64,000 bases of DNA, taken from the NCBI GenBank assembly GCA_036804525.1, contig DAIRSE010000003.1, forward strand, positions 62,001 to 126,000, written 5' to 3'. The notes under the pieces are model-generated. The model made no database searches. It was not told the DNA's origin and saw only the letters and a list, made by a program, of their open reading frames with translations. Origin of the DNA: JBFLVT01 sp036804525 (GTDB lineage Bacteria > Bacillota > Desulfotomaculia > Desulfotomaculales > JASEER01). Both the position numbers and the translations under genes were made by a program. Below, one piece after another: positions 1 through 8,936 of the stretch; position 1 is the stretch's first letter; every line of letters begins with the position of its first letter.

Positions 1-919
1 CCTCTCCAACAATCCTGGCCTCTCGGCCGAGGGGGTGCTGTTTCAAAAGGACAAGGGCGTGCTCCGCCTTGTCAGGAGACACGATGGCCAGGAACTTGCC
101 CTCGTTGGCCAGGTACAGGGGATCAACACCAAGCATCTCGGCGGCGCCGCGGACGTTGGGGCCTACGGGAACGTCGCCCTCGCTGATCCAGATATCGCGT
201 CGGGCCGAGACGGCGATCTCCTTGACCGAAGTCGCAAACCCGCCGCGGGTAAGGTCCCGCATTAATCGTACGTCCTCGCCGAGGTCTTCCAGGAGCCGGG
301 AGGTAATCTCGTGCAGGGCGGCGCAGTCGCTTTGCACCTGGTCTTCCAGCCCAAAGCCTTCCCTTGCCGCCAGGACGGCCATCCCGTGCTCGCCGAGGTT
401 GCCGTTGACCAGCAGCACGTCACCCTCAGCGATGCGGTGATAGCCGAGATCTATACCCGGCGGAATCTCACCGACCCCGGTTGTATTGATGAATATCTTG
501 TCCAGGTGTCCCCGCTGGACCACTTTAGTGTCGCCCGCCACGACCTGTACCCCGGCCTCATTGCAGGTTTGAGCCATCGAGGCCACGATCCTTTCCAGGT
601 CGCCCAGCGGAAGTCCCTCCTCAATCAGAAAGGCCGCCGTGAGGTAGCGGGGGCGCGCCCCGCTGACCGCCAGGTCGTTGATCGTGCCACAGACGGCCAG
701 CTTCCCGATGTCCCCGCCCGGGAAAAACGGCGGATCGATCACAAAGGAGTCGGTCGTTACGGCGATCCTGCCCTCGCCCACGGTCAGCGCCGCGGCATCG
801 GTAAGCATCTCCAGCGTCTGGTTACCCAGGTATTTAAAGAATAACCGGGTGATAAGTTCATGCGTCAAACGGCCCCCGTCGCCGTGCGCCAGCAGAATCA
901 CGTTCTCATCTGTCGGCAT
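1..919 (-). CDS. hypE: HypE, hydrogenase maturation (carbamoyl dehydratase), 3' end outside window
   Basis: Reading leftwards from the ATG at 919, the frame stays open to the window edge (306 codons). The translation starts MPTDENVILLAHGDGGRLTH and contains VTTDSFVIDPPFFPGGDIGKL, NDLAVSGARP and RDLTRGG, all typical of the HypE/PurM-like ATP-binding fold. HypE dehydrates the carbamoyl group delivered by HypF on its C-terminal Cys to make the cyanide ligands of the NiFe site. That C-terminal PRIC-type tail would lie just beyond base 1 and cannot be checked. The gene follows hypD after about 110 bp and is last of the visible maturation genes. Confidence 0.93.
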   Translation of the reverse strand, partial: MPTDENVILLAHGDGGRLTHELITRLFFKYLGNQTLEMLTDAAALTVGEGRIAVTTDSFVIDPPFFPGGDIGKLAVCGTINDLAVSGARPRYLTAAFLIEEGLPLGDLERIVASMAQTCNEAGVQVVAGDTKVVQRGHLDKIFINTTGVGEIPPGIDLGYHRIAEGDVLLVNGNLGEHGMAVLAAREGFGLEDQVQSDCAALHEITSRLLEDLGEDVRLMRDLTRGGFATSVKEIAVSARRDIWISEGDVPVGPNVRGAAEMLGVDPLYLANEGKFLAIVSPDKAEHALVLLKQHPLGREARIVGE

Positions 920-1030
920 GTTTGTTCCTCCACATCCTCAATTGTCCTGGGCCCCGCGTACCGCAAATAGCGATGGGCGGCAAGCAACCGCGCGCCCGTT
1001 TCCGCCACCGCCGCCCGGTTATGAACACGC

Positions 1031-2140
1031 CTACGCGCGTCGCTCATACTGGTAGTAAGCCGAACACGCCCCTTCCGACGAGACCATGCACGGGCCGACC
1101 GGGTGGGTCGGGGTGCAGGCCTTGCCAAAAAGCTTGCAGTCGCGAGGGGTCAGTTTACCCTTCAGGAGATCGCCGCACATACAGCCCTTCGGAATGCGGG
1201 CCGGAGCAACCTCCATGGCGAACTTGAACCGGGCGTCGTAATCGCGCAGGTTCTCCTTGAACTCCATCCCGCTGCCCGGGATAACCCCGAAGCCCCGCCA
1301 GGAGGCATCGGCGATATCAAAAGTTTCGGCCAGAAGCTTCTGCGCGCGGACGTTGCCTTCATCGCGCACCACGCGCGTGTAGGTGTTGTCGACACGCGTC
1401 TGGCCGGATAAGATCTGGCCGAGAAGATTATGAATTGAATCCAGGATGTCCAACGTTTCAAAACCGGTGACCACGGCCGGCAGCCCGTACTGCCCGGCTA
1501 TGAAATCCCAGGCCTTGCGCCCGATGATGGCACTGACGTGGCCGGGCAGAATGAACCCGTCGATCCTGAGGTCAGGGTCGGCCAAAATGGCGTGCATCGC
1601 GGGAGGAACGACCTTATGCGCGGTGAACACGCTGAAGTTCTTGATCCCGCGCGCCCTGGCCATGGCCACGCTCAGGGCGACGGTCGGCGCCGTGGTCTCA
1701 AAGCCCACTCCCAGGAAGACCAGTTCCCTATCCGGGTGGCCGGCCGCCCAGTCCACGGCGTCGGCCGGGGAATAAAAAATACGCACGTCCGCGCCCCTGG
1801 CCTTCTCCCGTTCGAGCGAGGTCTCGCTGCCCGGAACCCTGAGCATGTCCCCGAAGGTCCCCACGGTAATGCCCGGCTGGCGGCCGAAAGCCACCATGCG
1901 GTCAATGTCCTCGTAATCTGTTACACAGACCGGACATCCGGGCCCGCTGCGCAGTTCGAGGTACTCGCCCAGGATGCTGCGCAGCCCCGCCTTGGAGATG
2001 GCGACGGTGTGCGTGCCGCAGACCTCCATAAAGACAGCGGGGCGCCCAAGGCGCTGGGCTGCCTCTTTAGCCATCGGCAAAATCTTGTCTAACAGCCCCT
2101 TGCCGATAGAGGGATCACGAAACTTGTCCAGGATATGCAT
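1031..2140 (-). CDS. hypD: HypD, hydrogenase Fe(CN)2CO assembly protein
   Basis: The 369-residue protein is of normal HypD length. It shows MEVCGTHT near residue 40, SGPGCPVC near 67, GFETTAPT near 147 and a C-terminal Cys-rich segment (GCMCGDLL, CKLFGKAC) that binds the [4Fe-4S] cluster. HypD is the scaffold on which, with HypC, the iron with two cyanides and one CO is assembled before insertion into the large subunit. Its start overlaps the end of hypC by 26 bp, so the two are translationally coupled, fitting the physical HypC-HypD complex. Confidence 0.96.
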   Translation of the reverse strand: MHILDKFRDPSIGKGLLDKILPMAKEAAQRLGRPAVFMEVCGTHTVAISKAGLRSILGEYLELRSGPGCPVCVTDYEDIDRMVAFGRQPGITVGTFGDMLRVPGSETSLEREKARGADVRIFYSPADAVDWAAGHPDRELVFLGVGFETTAPTVALSVAMARARGIKNFSVFTAHKVVPPAMHAILADPDLRIDGFILPGHVSAIIGRKAWDFIAGQYGLPAVVTGFETLDILDSIHNLLGQILSGQTRVDNTYTRVVRDEGNVRAQKLLAETFDIADASWRGFGVIPGSGMEFKENLRDYDARFKFAMEVAPARIPKGCMCGDLLKGKLTPRDCKLFGKACTPTHPVGPCMVSSEGACSAYYQYERRA

Positions 2141-2357
2141 CCTTCAAAATCTCCTCCCAGAGCTTCAGCCGGATTTGGGCCTCCTCGAGATCCACCTTCT
2201 CTACGGCGAAGCCGGAGTGCACCATCAGGTATTCGCCCTCACTGACCTCACCGACAAGGAGTGTATTCACCTTCCGCTGAACGCCAAAAACGTCGATGAT
2301 ACAGGTACCTTCCTCTGGTGTAACTTCCACGACAAGACCCGGAATACCTAGACACAT
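2115..2357 (-). CDS. hypC: HypC, hydrogenase maturation chaperone
   Basis: The start at 2357 gives MCLGIPG; the Cys directly after Met is the essential iron-ligand residue of HypC/HybG chaperones, so the longer reading from 2402 is rejected. The product is 80 residues, a beta-barrel chaperone that carries the Fe(CN)2CO unit between HypD and the hydrogenase large subunit precursor. It overlaps the hypF end by 10 bp and the hypD start by 26 bp. Confidence 0.95.
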   Translation of the reverse strand: MCLGIPGLVVEVTPEEGTCIIDVFGVQRKVNTLLVGEVSEGEYLMVHSGFAVEKVDLEEAQIRLKLWEEILKDAYPGQVS

Positions 2358-4672
2358 CTTTCTTTCCACCTCCGATAGGCTATTACCGCTTGGCCCAGGC
2401 ATAGGCCCCCGTCATTGGCGGGCACCTGGCGGTGAACGAGAAGCTCAAATCCTTCACCGGGCAAGGCGTGTTTTGCCGCGCTGAACAAGTATCTGTTTTG
2501 CCACGTTCCGCCGCTCAAGGCAATGGTATTGATGCCCGTTCTTTCCCTTGCCTCGCGGGCGGCCCGCAGCACGATCTCCATTACGGTGTTGTGGAACCGC
2601 GCGGCGATAACCTCACGCGCCGTTCCGCGGGCCAAGTCGTCGACCACCCCGGCGATGACCCCGGCAGGGTTGATAACATTCCCCTCAATGGCAAAGGGGT
2701 AAGCCCCCATTCGGGAGCCTTTCCCGATATCGGGCGCACACTCGCCGAACTCGATCGCCGGCTGGCCCTCGTAGGTGCTGCGCCCTCTGAAGCCGGTCAG
2801 GGCCGCCACCGCGTCGAAAAAGCGCCCGCATCCCGAACTCAACGGGGAGTTGAAGCGGCTCTTAACCAGCTTTAAAACAATTTCAAGCTCCTGTCCCCGT
2901 TCGGCAAAGATTCTCCGGGCCGCCCTCTCCCCGTCCTCCCCGAGGTGGGTGACAAGGTAGGACACGGCTGTCCGCCACGGATTCTTCACGGCCTGTTCCC
3001 CGGCGGGCAGGGGCACCGGAGCCAGGTGCATCAGCCGTTCGAAGGAGCAGCCGTCGCCGCTCAGGATTTCAAAACCCCACAGCGTCCCGTCCTCGCCGTA
3101 CCCGGTGCCGTCCAGGATGATCCCGATGGCCGGGCCGGTGCGGCCGTTCTCGGCCATGCAGGATACCATGTGCGCGTGATGGTGCTGGACCTCGAAACGT
3201 GCCTTGGCCGGAATCCTGCTTGCCAGGCGCGACGAACGGTAATCCGGATGGGCATCGAAACCCACGACTTCCGGCTCGACGCCGATTAAGCCCTGAAAGT
3301 TTAATAAACTCGTAAAGAGGTTTTCTTCCCCTTCAAGGCTGTCCAGCTCGCCGATATGCTGGCTTACGAAGGCCTGGTCCTTTTTCCAGAGACAGAAGGT
3401 GTTCTTCATCTCTCCGCCCATCCCCAGCACCGTAACCGGCGTTTCATAGGGCAGGAGCACCGGATGCGGGACGTAACCGCGTGAGCGGCGGAGGAGCTGG
3501 ACTTCACCGGCAACCACGGTGGCCAGGGAATCGTCGCACCGGTTGACGATGTCTCTGTTGTGCCACAGGAAATAGTCGGCGATCTCGCCGAGTTCCTCAA
3601 GAGCCGCGGAGTTGTCTTTGGCCAGCGGAAGCTCGCTGTAGTTGCCGCTCGTCATCACCAGGATGTCGAAAGGTCCCCTGAACACCAGGAAATGCAGCGG
3701 CGTATACGGGAGCATCACCCCGAGCGTCTTGAGCCCCGGCGCAAGTTCCTCCGGGAGAGTCCCGCCCTCGCGCCGCTTCAAAACCACGATGGGCGCCTGC
3801 GGCGACGTCAGCAGTTCTTCTTCCTGGGCGTCAAGATGACAGTAACGGTGTACTGTCTCCAGGTCCCGGCACATTACCGCAAACGGCTTGGCGTCGCGCC
3901 CCTTCCTGCGGCGCAGCGTCCGCAGGGCCTCGGGGTTACGGGCATCGCAGACGAGGTGAAAGCCCCCCAGGCTTTTCAGGGCGACGATCTTGCCCCGTTT
4001 CAGCGCATCCCAACAGAGCTCGGTCCAGTCACCCTCGATCGGCCGGCCGTAGCGGTCGACAAACTCCACGTGGGGCCCGCAAGCCGGACAGGCCACCGGC
4101 TGGGCATGAAAACGGCGGTCCCGCGGGTCGTGGTACTCGCGCTCGCAGTCCGGGCACATCGGGAACTCGGCCATCGAGGTCTTCGGCCGGTCGTAGGGAA
4201 TCTCCCTGACGATGGTGAACCGCGGCCCGCAGTTGGTGCAGTTTGTAAAAGGATAAAGGTAATGCCGGTCCTTCGGATCGAAGGTTTCCCGCGCACAGTC
4301 GGCGCAAAGGGCCACGTCGGGCGGCACCAGAGCTTCCTTTTCCTCCCCGCCTGTGCTCTTGACGATTTCAAAATCTGTGTAGCCGAGAGGCTCGAGCTCC
4401 TCGAAACCCGTGTAAATGATCCTCGCCAAACGCGGGGGGCGTGTACGGACCTCCTCGTAGAAGGCGGCCACTGCCTCCGGCGGCCCTTCGGCCTCGATGA
4501 CCACACCCCTGTTGGAGTTGAGGACGGTACCCTTGATCCCGTGCGCCTCTGCCAGGTTGAAGATGAAAGGCCGGAAGCCCACGCCCTGGACAATACCCTT
4601 GATCGTGATCCGGTAGCGGGTCAGCCTTACTTCTTTTTTTGTCGCACCTTTTCCTTTAGCCACGCAAGCCAC
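2348..4672 (-). CDS. hypF: HypF carbamoyltransferase
   Basis: At 774 residues this is full-length HypF. In order it has an acylphosphatase domain (VQGVGFRPF near residue 30), a zinc-finger segment with four CxxC pairs (CADC, CTNC, CPDC, CPAC, about 120-195), a YrdC-like adenylation domain (about 215-390) and a Kae1-like C-terminal domain (HHHAH near 500, LDGTGYGEDG, SGGTWQN). HypF makes carbamoyl-AMP from carbamoyl phosphate and passes the carbamoyl group to HypE for CN synthesis. The GTG at 4672 overlaps hypB; a GTG nine bases later is an alternative start with better spacing from GGAGG. Confidence 0.96.
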   Translation of the reverse strand: MACVAKGKGATKKEVRLTRYRITIKGIVQGVGFRPFIFNLAEAHGIKGTVLNSNRGVVIEAEGPPEAVAAFYEEVRTRPPRLARIIYTGFEELEPLGYTDFEIVKSTGGEEKEALVPPDVALCADCARETFDPKDRHYLYPFTNCTNCGPRFTIVREIPYDRPKTSMAEFPMCPDCEREYHDPRDRRFHAQPVACPACGPHVEFVDRYGRPIEGDWTELCWDALKRGKIVALKSLGGFHLVCDARNPEALRTLRRRKGRDAKPFAVMCRDLETVHRYCHLDAQEEELLTSPQAPIVVLKRREGGTLPEELAPGLKTLGVMLPYTPLHFLVFRGPFDILVMTSGNYSELPLAKDNSAALEELGEIADYFLWHNRDIVNRCDDSLATVVAGEVQLLRRSRGYVPHPVLLPYETPVTVLGMGGEMKNTFCLWKKDQAFVSQHIGELDSLEGEENLFTSLLNFQGLIGVEPEVVGFDAHPDYRSSRLASRIPAKARFEVQHHHAHMVSCMAENGRTGPAIGIILDGTGYGEDGTLWGFEILSGDGCSFERLMHLAPVPLPAGEQAVKNPWRTAVSYLVTHLGEDGERAARRIFAERGQELEIVLKLVKSRFNSPLSSGCGRFFDAVAALTGFRGRSTYEGQPAIEFGECAPDIGKGSRMGAYPFAIEGNVINPAGVIAGVVDDLARGTAREVIAARFHNTVMEIVLRAAREARERTGINTIALSGGTWQNRYLFSAAKHALPGEGFELLVHRQVPANDGGLCLGQAVIAYRRWKERCV

Positions 4673-5289
4673 GCCTCCATCCCCTCACCGGTCCTGGCCG
4701 ACAGTACGAAAAACTGCAGTTCCGGGTTGATGGTCTTGATTTCTTCCGTTACGGCAGGCAAATCAAAATCCGAGAAGGGCAGCAAGTCAATCTTGTTGAT
4801 AACCACCGCCTGAGACTGGCGGAACACCAGGGGATACTTGGCCGGCTTGTCCCCGCCCTCGGTAACGCTGAGCAACGCCACTTTAAAGTCCTCACCGAGG
4901 TCAAACTCGGCCGGGCAAACCAGGTTGCCCACGTTCTCGATGACCACAAGATCAAGGTTCTGAAGATCCAGCTCGTTCAAGGCCCGGCTGACCATATTGG
5001 CGTCCAGGTGGCAGAGGCCGCTGGTATTCACCTGCACCACATCCGCGCCTTGCCCGGCAATGCGTTCGGCATCGCGGGTGGTGTAAATGTCCCCCTCGAT
5101 GACGCCGATGTTGACCTGTCCTTTCAGCCCGGCAATCGTTTTCTCAAGGAGGGTCGTTTTGCCGGTCCCCGGCGAGCTGATAAGGTTCAGGGTCAACAGC
5201 GAAGCCAAGCGCTCACGGTTTTCTTTAGCTACCTGGTCGTTGGCGCGAAGAATGCGCTGGGCCATGACCACTTTCACTGTCCGCTTCAT
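4627..5289 (-). CDS. hypB: HypB, GTPase for nickel insertion
   Basis: The 220-residue protein has a G1/P-loop SSPGTGKTT near residues 38-46, EGD near 65, the metal-binding GLCHLDA near 92 and a G4 NKIDLL near 165. HypB uses GTP hydrolysis with HypA to load nickel into the large subunit precursor. It lacks the His-rich nickel-storage N-terminus seen in some species. It lies 6 bp after hypA and its end overlaps hypF. Confidence 0.95.
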   Translation of the reverse strand: MKRTVKVVMAQRILRANDQVAKENRERLASLLTLNLISSPGTGKTTLLEKTIAGLKGQVNIGVIEGDIYTTRDAERIAGQGADVVQVNTSGLCHLDANMVSRALNELDLQNLDLVVIENVGNLVCPAEFDLGEDFKVALLSVTEGGDKPAKYPLVFRQSQAVVINKIDLLPFSDFDLPAVTEEIKTINPELQFFVLSARTGEGMEAWLAWLKEKVRQKKK

Positions 5290-5295
5290 CCTCTC

Positions 5296-5682
5296 CTAAA
5301 TGCTTCCTAACCCTTTGGCTTCTCCAGTTTCCTCCCGGTCTTCCGTTTCACCCTCGAAGTAGTCAATGTAAAGCTCGTCACCCTTGACAATCCTGGCCCT
5401 CGACCCACAGGAGGGACAAAAGTATTCGATGCCGTCCACCACCGTGGTCCGGCCGCATTTCAAACATTCAAGGGTGATGTCCACTTGCTCGATCTCCAGG
5501 CTGGCATTCGCAAAGATGGTGTCCGGCTTGAGGATCTGCCAGGCGAATTCCAGCACTTCCGGAAGCGCCCCGTTGGCCTTCCCCACCACCAGCTTCACCT
5601 TGTCGACACGGTTGATATCGTTTTCGGCCGCGGCCTTCGTGATTTCGTCCATTACCGCCGTAATCAGGCCAATCTCGTGCAT
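5296..5682 (-). CDS. hypA: HypA, nickel metallochaperone
   Basis: The start at 5682 gives MHEIGL, whose His2 is the conserved nickel ligand, preceded by AAGGAG at proper spacing; the reading from 5784 is an artefactual extension. The 128-residue product carries the zinc-site pair CLKCG and CPSCG (residues about 75-95) and an acidic tail. HypA delivers nickel to the hydrogenase with HypB, which follows at once. Confidence 0.95.
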   Translation of the reverse strand: MHEIGLITAVMDEITKAAAENDINRVDKVKLVVGKANGALPEVLEFAWQILKPDTIFANASLEIEQVDITLECLKCGRTTVVDGIEYFCPSCGSRARIVKGDELYIDYFEGETEDREETGEAKGLGSI

Positions 5683-5829
5683 TTTAAGCACAACTCCTTG
5701 TTGAGCGCTGAGCTTTGGGCTTTGAGCATTGAGGCAACTTCGGCTGGCATTCCCGAACGGTCCGGCGCCCAATACCCAATACACCAGGCCGGCCGGGCTA
5801 GGTCAGGACCTCTCCTTACAAAAGCATAA

Positions 5830-6345
5830 CTACTCTCCGGTCCACTTTTCGATCTGCTCGCGCACCAGCCTGGCCGCTTCCGGGACGGCCTGCGCCACGG
5901 CCGGGCTCAGCCCCATGTGCCAGGGTTCGGCAACCTCAATAGTAATGCCGATGATAACCACTTCCGCCGGCATATGCTCGGCCAGGGACCGGCGCCCGAA
6001 TTGCAGCGTGTCCCGGATCTTGATATCGTGCACCGACAGCACCGGCGTGTCTTTCTCCGGCACTTCGGCCTCGGTCCAGCAAAAAACCCGTCCCGGCTCG
6101 CCGCGTGCCAGCACGGCATCGACAATAATCGCCTTCTCGGCGCCAAACATCAGGTCTAAGAGGCCAAAGCCGGGCGCACCCGCTTCGACCAGGAATACCC
6201 CGGGAGGGAGGCCGGCCTGCTCCAGGGCGCGGAGCACCTCGACACCCACTCCGTCGTCTCCCGCCAGGGTATTTCCACAACCAAGTACCACAATTCTGGC
6301 CGGCGCCAAACCGATTCCAGCCTCCAAAATTCGTCCTATTTGCAA
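5830..6345 (-). CDS. Hydrogenase maturation endopeptidase (HycI/HoxW family)
   Basis: The protein has the family signature VLGCGNTLAGDDGVG at its N-terminus, a central IIVDAV and a following SVHDIK; the conserved acidic residues and His bind the nickel of the precursor. It should cleave the 25-residue tail of MvhA after DPCFSCATH once nickel is inserted. It is first of the maturation genes, about 170 bp downstream of mvhA and separated from it by a terminator. The start is uncertain: TTG at 6345 is used, but a TTG just before APARIVVLGCG, downstream of GGAGG, is equally possible. Confidence 0.9.
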   Translation of the reverse strand: MQIGRILEAGIGLAPARIVVLGCGNTLAGDDGVGVEVLRALEQAGLPPGVFLVEAGAPGFGLLDLMFGAEKAIIVDAVLARGEPGRVFCWTEAEVPEKDTPVLSVHDIKIRDTLQFGRRSLAEHMPAEVVIIGITIEVAEPWHMGLSPAVAQAVPEAARLVREQIEKWTGE

Positions 6346-6460
6346 TATTCGGGACTCCCACGGATTAATCCTTTTCCGCCTGTCCGGGATTATCCTTACC
6401 CAATGTTAGCACAGCCGCGCTGAGAAATTAAATCGCCACGGGATACCCTCTCAAACAAAA

Positions 6461-6490
6461 CAAGCCCTTCCGAAAACCCGGAAGGGCTTG
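6461..6490 (-). terminator. Intrinsic terminator of the mvhDGA operon
   Basis: A perfect 12-bp stem (CAAGCCCTTCCG / CGGAAGGGCTTG) with a 6-nt loop lies 26 bp past the mvhA stop. On the minus strand it is followed by TTTTGTTTG. It ends the structural operon and separates it from the maturation genes. Confidence 0.9.
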
Positions 6491-6515
6491 CAAAGAATCG
6501 AATTGTCCTGTGCCG

Positions 6516-7976
6516 CTACCTGGAGATTGTCTTGTAGAGCTCGCCCTTGCTGTCATAGATGTTGACCACGAGCGGTAGCTCGCCCAGGATGGCGTGCGTC
6601 GCGCAGCTGAAGCACGGGTCGTAGGCCCGGAAGGCCATTTCGATCATGTTCAGCAAGCCATTGGTGATTTCCATGCCCGGCTTGATCACGTTCATCGCGG
6701 CCTTCTTGATGGCCATGCTGATGGGGGCGTTGTTGTTGGTCGTACCCACGATCAGGTTGGCCTTCACCACGATACCGTTCTCATCGGTAATGTAGTGGTG
6801 AGTCAGGGTGCCGCGCGGGGCTTCGATAATACCCACGCCTTCCTTCGGAACATTCGTGGGAATATTCCGGATGTCCGGGCTGCAGATATCGGGATCGGAA
6901 GCGTAGATCAGCCATTCTTCAGCCGCCTGCATCAGTTCGACCAGACGCGCCCAGTGCGTCGCCAGGACAGCGTGTACCGGCCTGCCGCCGAGGGTGTCGA
7001 AGAACTTTTGGCGGGCCTCTTCGGCCAGCGGGGTCTTCATACCGTCGGCGGCGTTCATGCGGCCGAGCGGGGCGGCCTGGTAGATGGCCGTTCCCGGACC
7101 TTCAACGAAGCCTGTCCAGCCGAACTTCTTGAGGTACGGGTACTTCAGGTAGCTGTACGGCTCCACGTGCTCGGCCACGTAGTCGACGTACTCGCGCGGG
7201 CCGTACTTGAAGAGTTCCTTGCCCTCGGTATCAACAACACGGACCTTGCCATCGTAAAACTCGAGCTTGTTGTTCTCGTCCACGAGGCCCATGTAGTTGG
7301 TAACAAGCTTATAACCGTCGCTGAGGATCAGGTCGACGTAGCCCTTGTTCTTCAGGACCACGTCTTCGAAGAGCTTCAGGGAGAACTTGGCAAATTCAAC
7401 CTGGGACTTGCCCATCTCCTCGAACTGCTTACGCTCTTCTTCCTTAAGAGGCTTCATGACGCCGCCCGGAATCATGAAGGCCGGGTGGGTCGCCTTGCCG
7501 CCCAGGGTCGCCTGTACCTGCTGAGCGTAGGCACGGTGCTTGATGACCTCGCCGCCGATTTCTACACCGACCTTGCCGACCACGCCGAGGATGTTGCGAA
7601 CGGCCGGGTCAGCATCGGGACCCATCACGAAGTCGGGAGCAGCCAGCGCGTAGAAGTGGGCGATGTGGCTGTGAACCATGTGCGCGCTGTAGTACAGCCG
7701 GCGCAGTTTCAAAGCAGTCGGGGTCGGTTCCACACCCCAAACCGCGTCCATAGCCTTACCCGAGGCTATATGGTGCGCGGCCGGTCAGACGCCGCAGATG
7801 CGGCTGACGATCTGCGGAACGTCCTCGGAGGCGCGCCCTTCGCAGAACTTTTCAAAGCCGCGCAGCTCAGGAATCTGGAAGTAGCAGTTCTCTACGCCGC
7901 CGGCATCGTTAAGAAAGATCTCGATCTTGCCGTGGCCTTCCAGCCTGGTAATCGGGTCAATGCTGATCTTCTTCAT
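6516..7976 (-). CDS. mvhA: MvhA-type NiFe hydrogenase large subunit, selenocysteine at in-frame TGA (7785-7787)
   Basis: Read through the single TGA this is one 486-residue large subunit. Codons 1-63 end in SRICGV, codon 64 is TGA, and the frame continues PAAHHIASGKAMDAVWG with no gap. TGA stands exactly at the second Cys of the N-terminal RxCGxCxxxH nickel motif. The C-terminal motif is DPCFSCATH with both Cys present, followed by a 25-residue tail for the maturation protease. The motif and the MvhG/MvhD neighbours place it in the group 3 Mvh-type, which feeds H2 electrons to HdrA. A SECIS-like hairpin follows the TGA (7742-7780). A point-mutation pseudogene is possible but unlikely given the exact Cys position, the hairpin and the second TGA in mvhD. 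Confidence 0.88.
7742..7780 (-). promoter_or_regulatory. Predicted bacterial SECIS hairpin of mvhA
   Basis: Starting 4 nt after the TGA, CCGCG pairs with CGCGG (lower stem), CC with GG, an AU bulge follows, then AUAGCC pairs with GGCUAU around the loop UCGGGUAA. The loop begins 21 nt after TGA and carries G-G-U, like the apical loop of E. coli fdhF, which lies about 18 nt downstream. Folding was done by eye. Confidence 0.7.
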
Positions 7977-7979
7977 TCG

Positions 7980-8933
7980 CTACTTCGCCCTCCTTAGCAG
8001 CGAGCCGGGTAGACCGAAGCGGTAGAATGTACCGGCCGGGTCCACGATCTCACTGATGATCTTGTCAATCTCTTCCGGGTTCTCGGAATCGACGACGGAG
8101 GCCAAAGCACTAATATACTTCGCACCCTGGTCGACTACGCCGTCCACCGGACCATAGCAGCCACGGCAGGGGAAACCAGTGCTGGTGCACTGACCGCCAC
8201 AACCTGCCCGGGTAACCGGCCCCATGCAGACGAGACCCTGCTCGAGGAGGCAACGGCTGGGATCGGTGATGATCTCGTGAGGCCTGTAAAACTTCTTAAC
8301 CTTCTTGTCGGTACGCTCACGGGGACATTCATCGCAAAGGGTCTTATGGGAAGCGCCGACAACCGAGCCCTTCGGCGGCAGGTTGCCGGAAACGATAGCG
8401 CCGATGACAGCCCAGATCTGGCTCGGAGTCGGCGGGCAGCCCGGCATGAAGTAGTCAACGTCCACTACGTCAGCCAGGGTCTTAACGTCCTTATAAAACG
8501 CCGGAAGTTCGAGTTCGCCTTCCGCCACCTTGTAGTGGGTCTGCGGCAGAACCCTGTCGGGGTTCTGGGTGGACTGGCTTTCAAAGTACACACGCTTCAG
8601 GATGTCGTCACGGCACTTGAAGTTGGCCAGGCCGGGGATACCGCCCATAATTGCGCAGGAACCAAAGGCCACCAGGACCTTGGATTTTTGACGGAGAAGC
8701 TTGGCGACGTGCTCGTTTTCCGAGTTGCGGATTGCACCGTGGAACAGGCAGACATCAATGTACCCGTCTTCGTAGCCTTCGACGTCCTTATACTTGAAGT
8801 CTACGGCGATGGGCCAGAACACGATATCGGCAGCAGCCGCCACATCAAGGATCTTCTCGTGGATATCCAGGATGGCTACGTCACAGCCGCCGCAAGCGGC
8901 AGCCCAGTAGGAGGCTAGCTTTAACTTACCCAT
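7980..8933 (-). CDS. mvhG: MvhG-type hydrogenase small subunit
   Basis: The 317-residue protein has the small-subunit proximal-cluster motifs (AACGGCD at residue 13, FGSCAIMGGIPG near 94, PGCPP near 167) and a Cys-rich C-terminal part (CDECPRE, GCGGQC, CRGCYGP) for the medial and distal [4Fe-4S] clusters. It lacks a Tat signal, so it is cytoplasmic, as expected for the Mvh/F420-non-reducing group. It passes electrons from MvhA to MvhD. It is three bases from mvhD and from mvhA on either side. Confidence 0.95.
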   Translation of the reverse strand: MGKLKLASYWAAACGGCDVAILDIHEKILDVAAAADIVFWPIAVDFKYKDVEGYEDGYIDVCLFHGAIRNSENEHVAKLLRQKSKVLVAFGSCAIMGGIPGLANFKCRDDILKRVYFESQSTQNPDRVLPQTHYKVAEGELELPAFYKDVKTLADVVDVDYFMPGCPPTPSQIWAVIGAIVSGNLPPKGSVVGASHKTLCDECPRERTDKKVKKFYRPHEIITDPSRCLLEQGLVCMGPVTRAGCGGQCTSTGFPCRGCYGPVDGVVDQGAKYISALASVVDSENPEEIDKIISEIVDPAGTFYRFGLPGSLLRRAK

Positions 8934-8936
8934 GTC

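Noticed and set aside
7785..7787. mvhA as a pseudogene with a nonsense mutation
   Set aside because: The stop is TGA exactly at a nickel-ligand Cys, no other lesion is present, a SECIS-like hairpin follows, and mvhD shows the same arrangement.
6594..7997. A 467-codon plus-strand reading opposite mvhA
   Set aside because: High-GC shadow: it lacks a ribosome site and family motifs, and the minus strand encodes an unmistakable hydrogenase. The same applies to long readings opposite hypF (3560-4813), galE (17494-18564), the VWA gene (33628-35016) and the O-antigen ligase (28363-29418).
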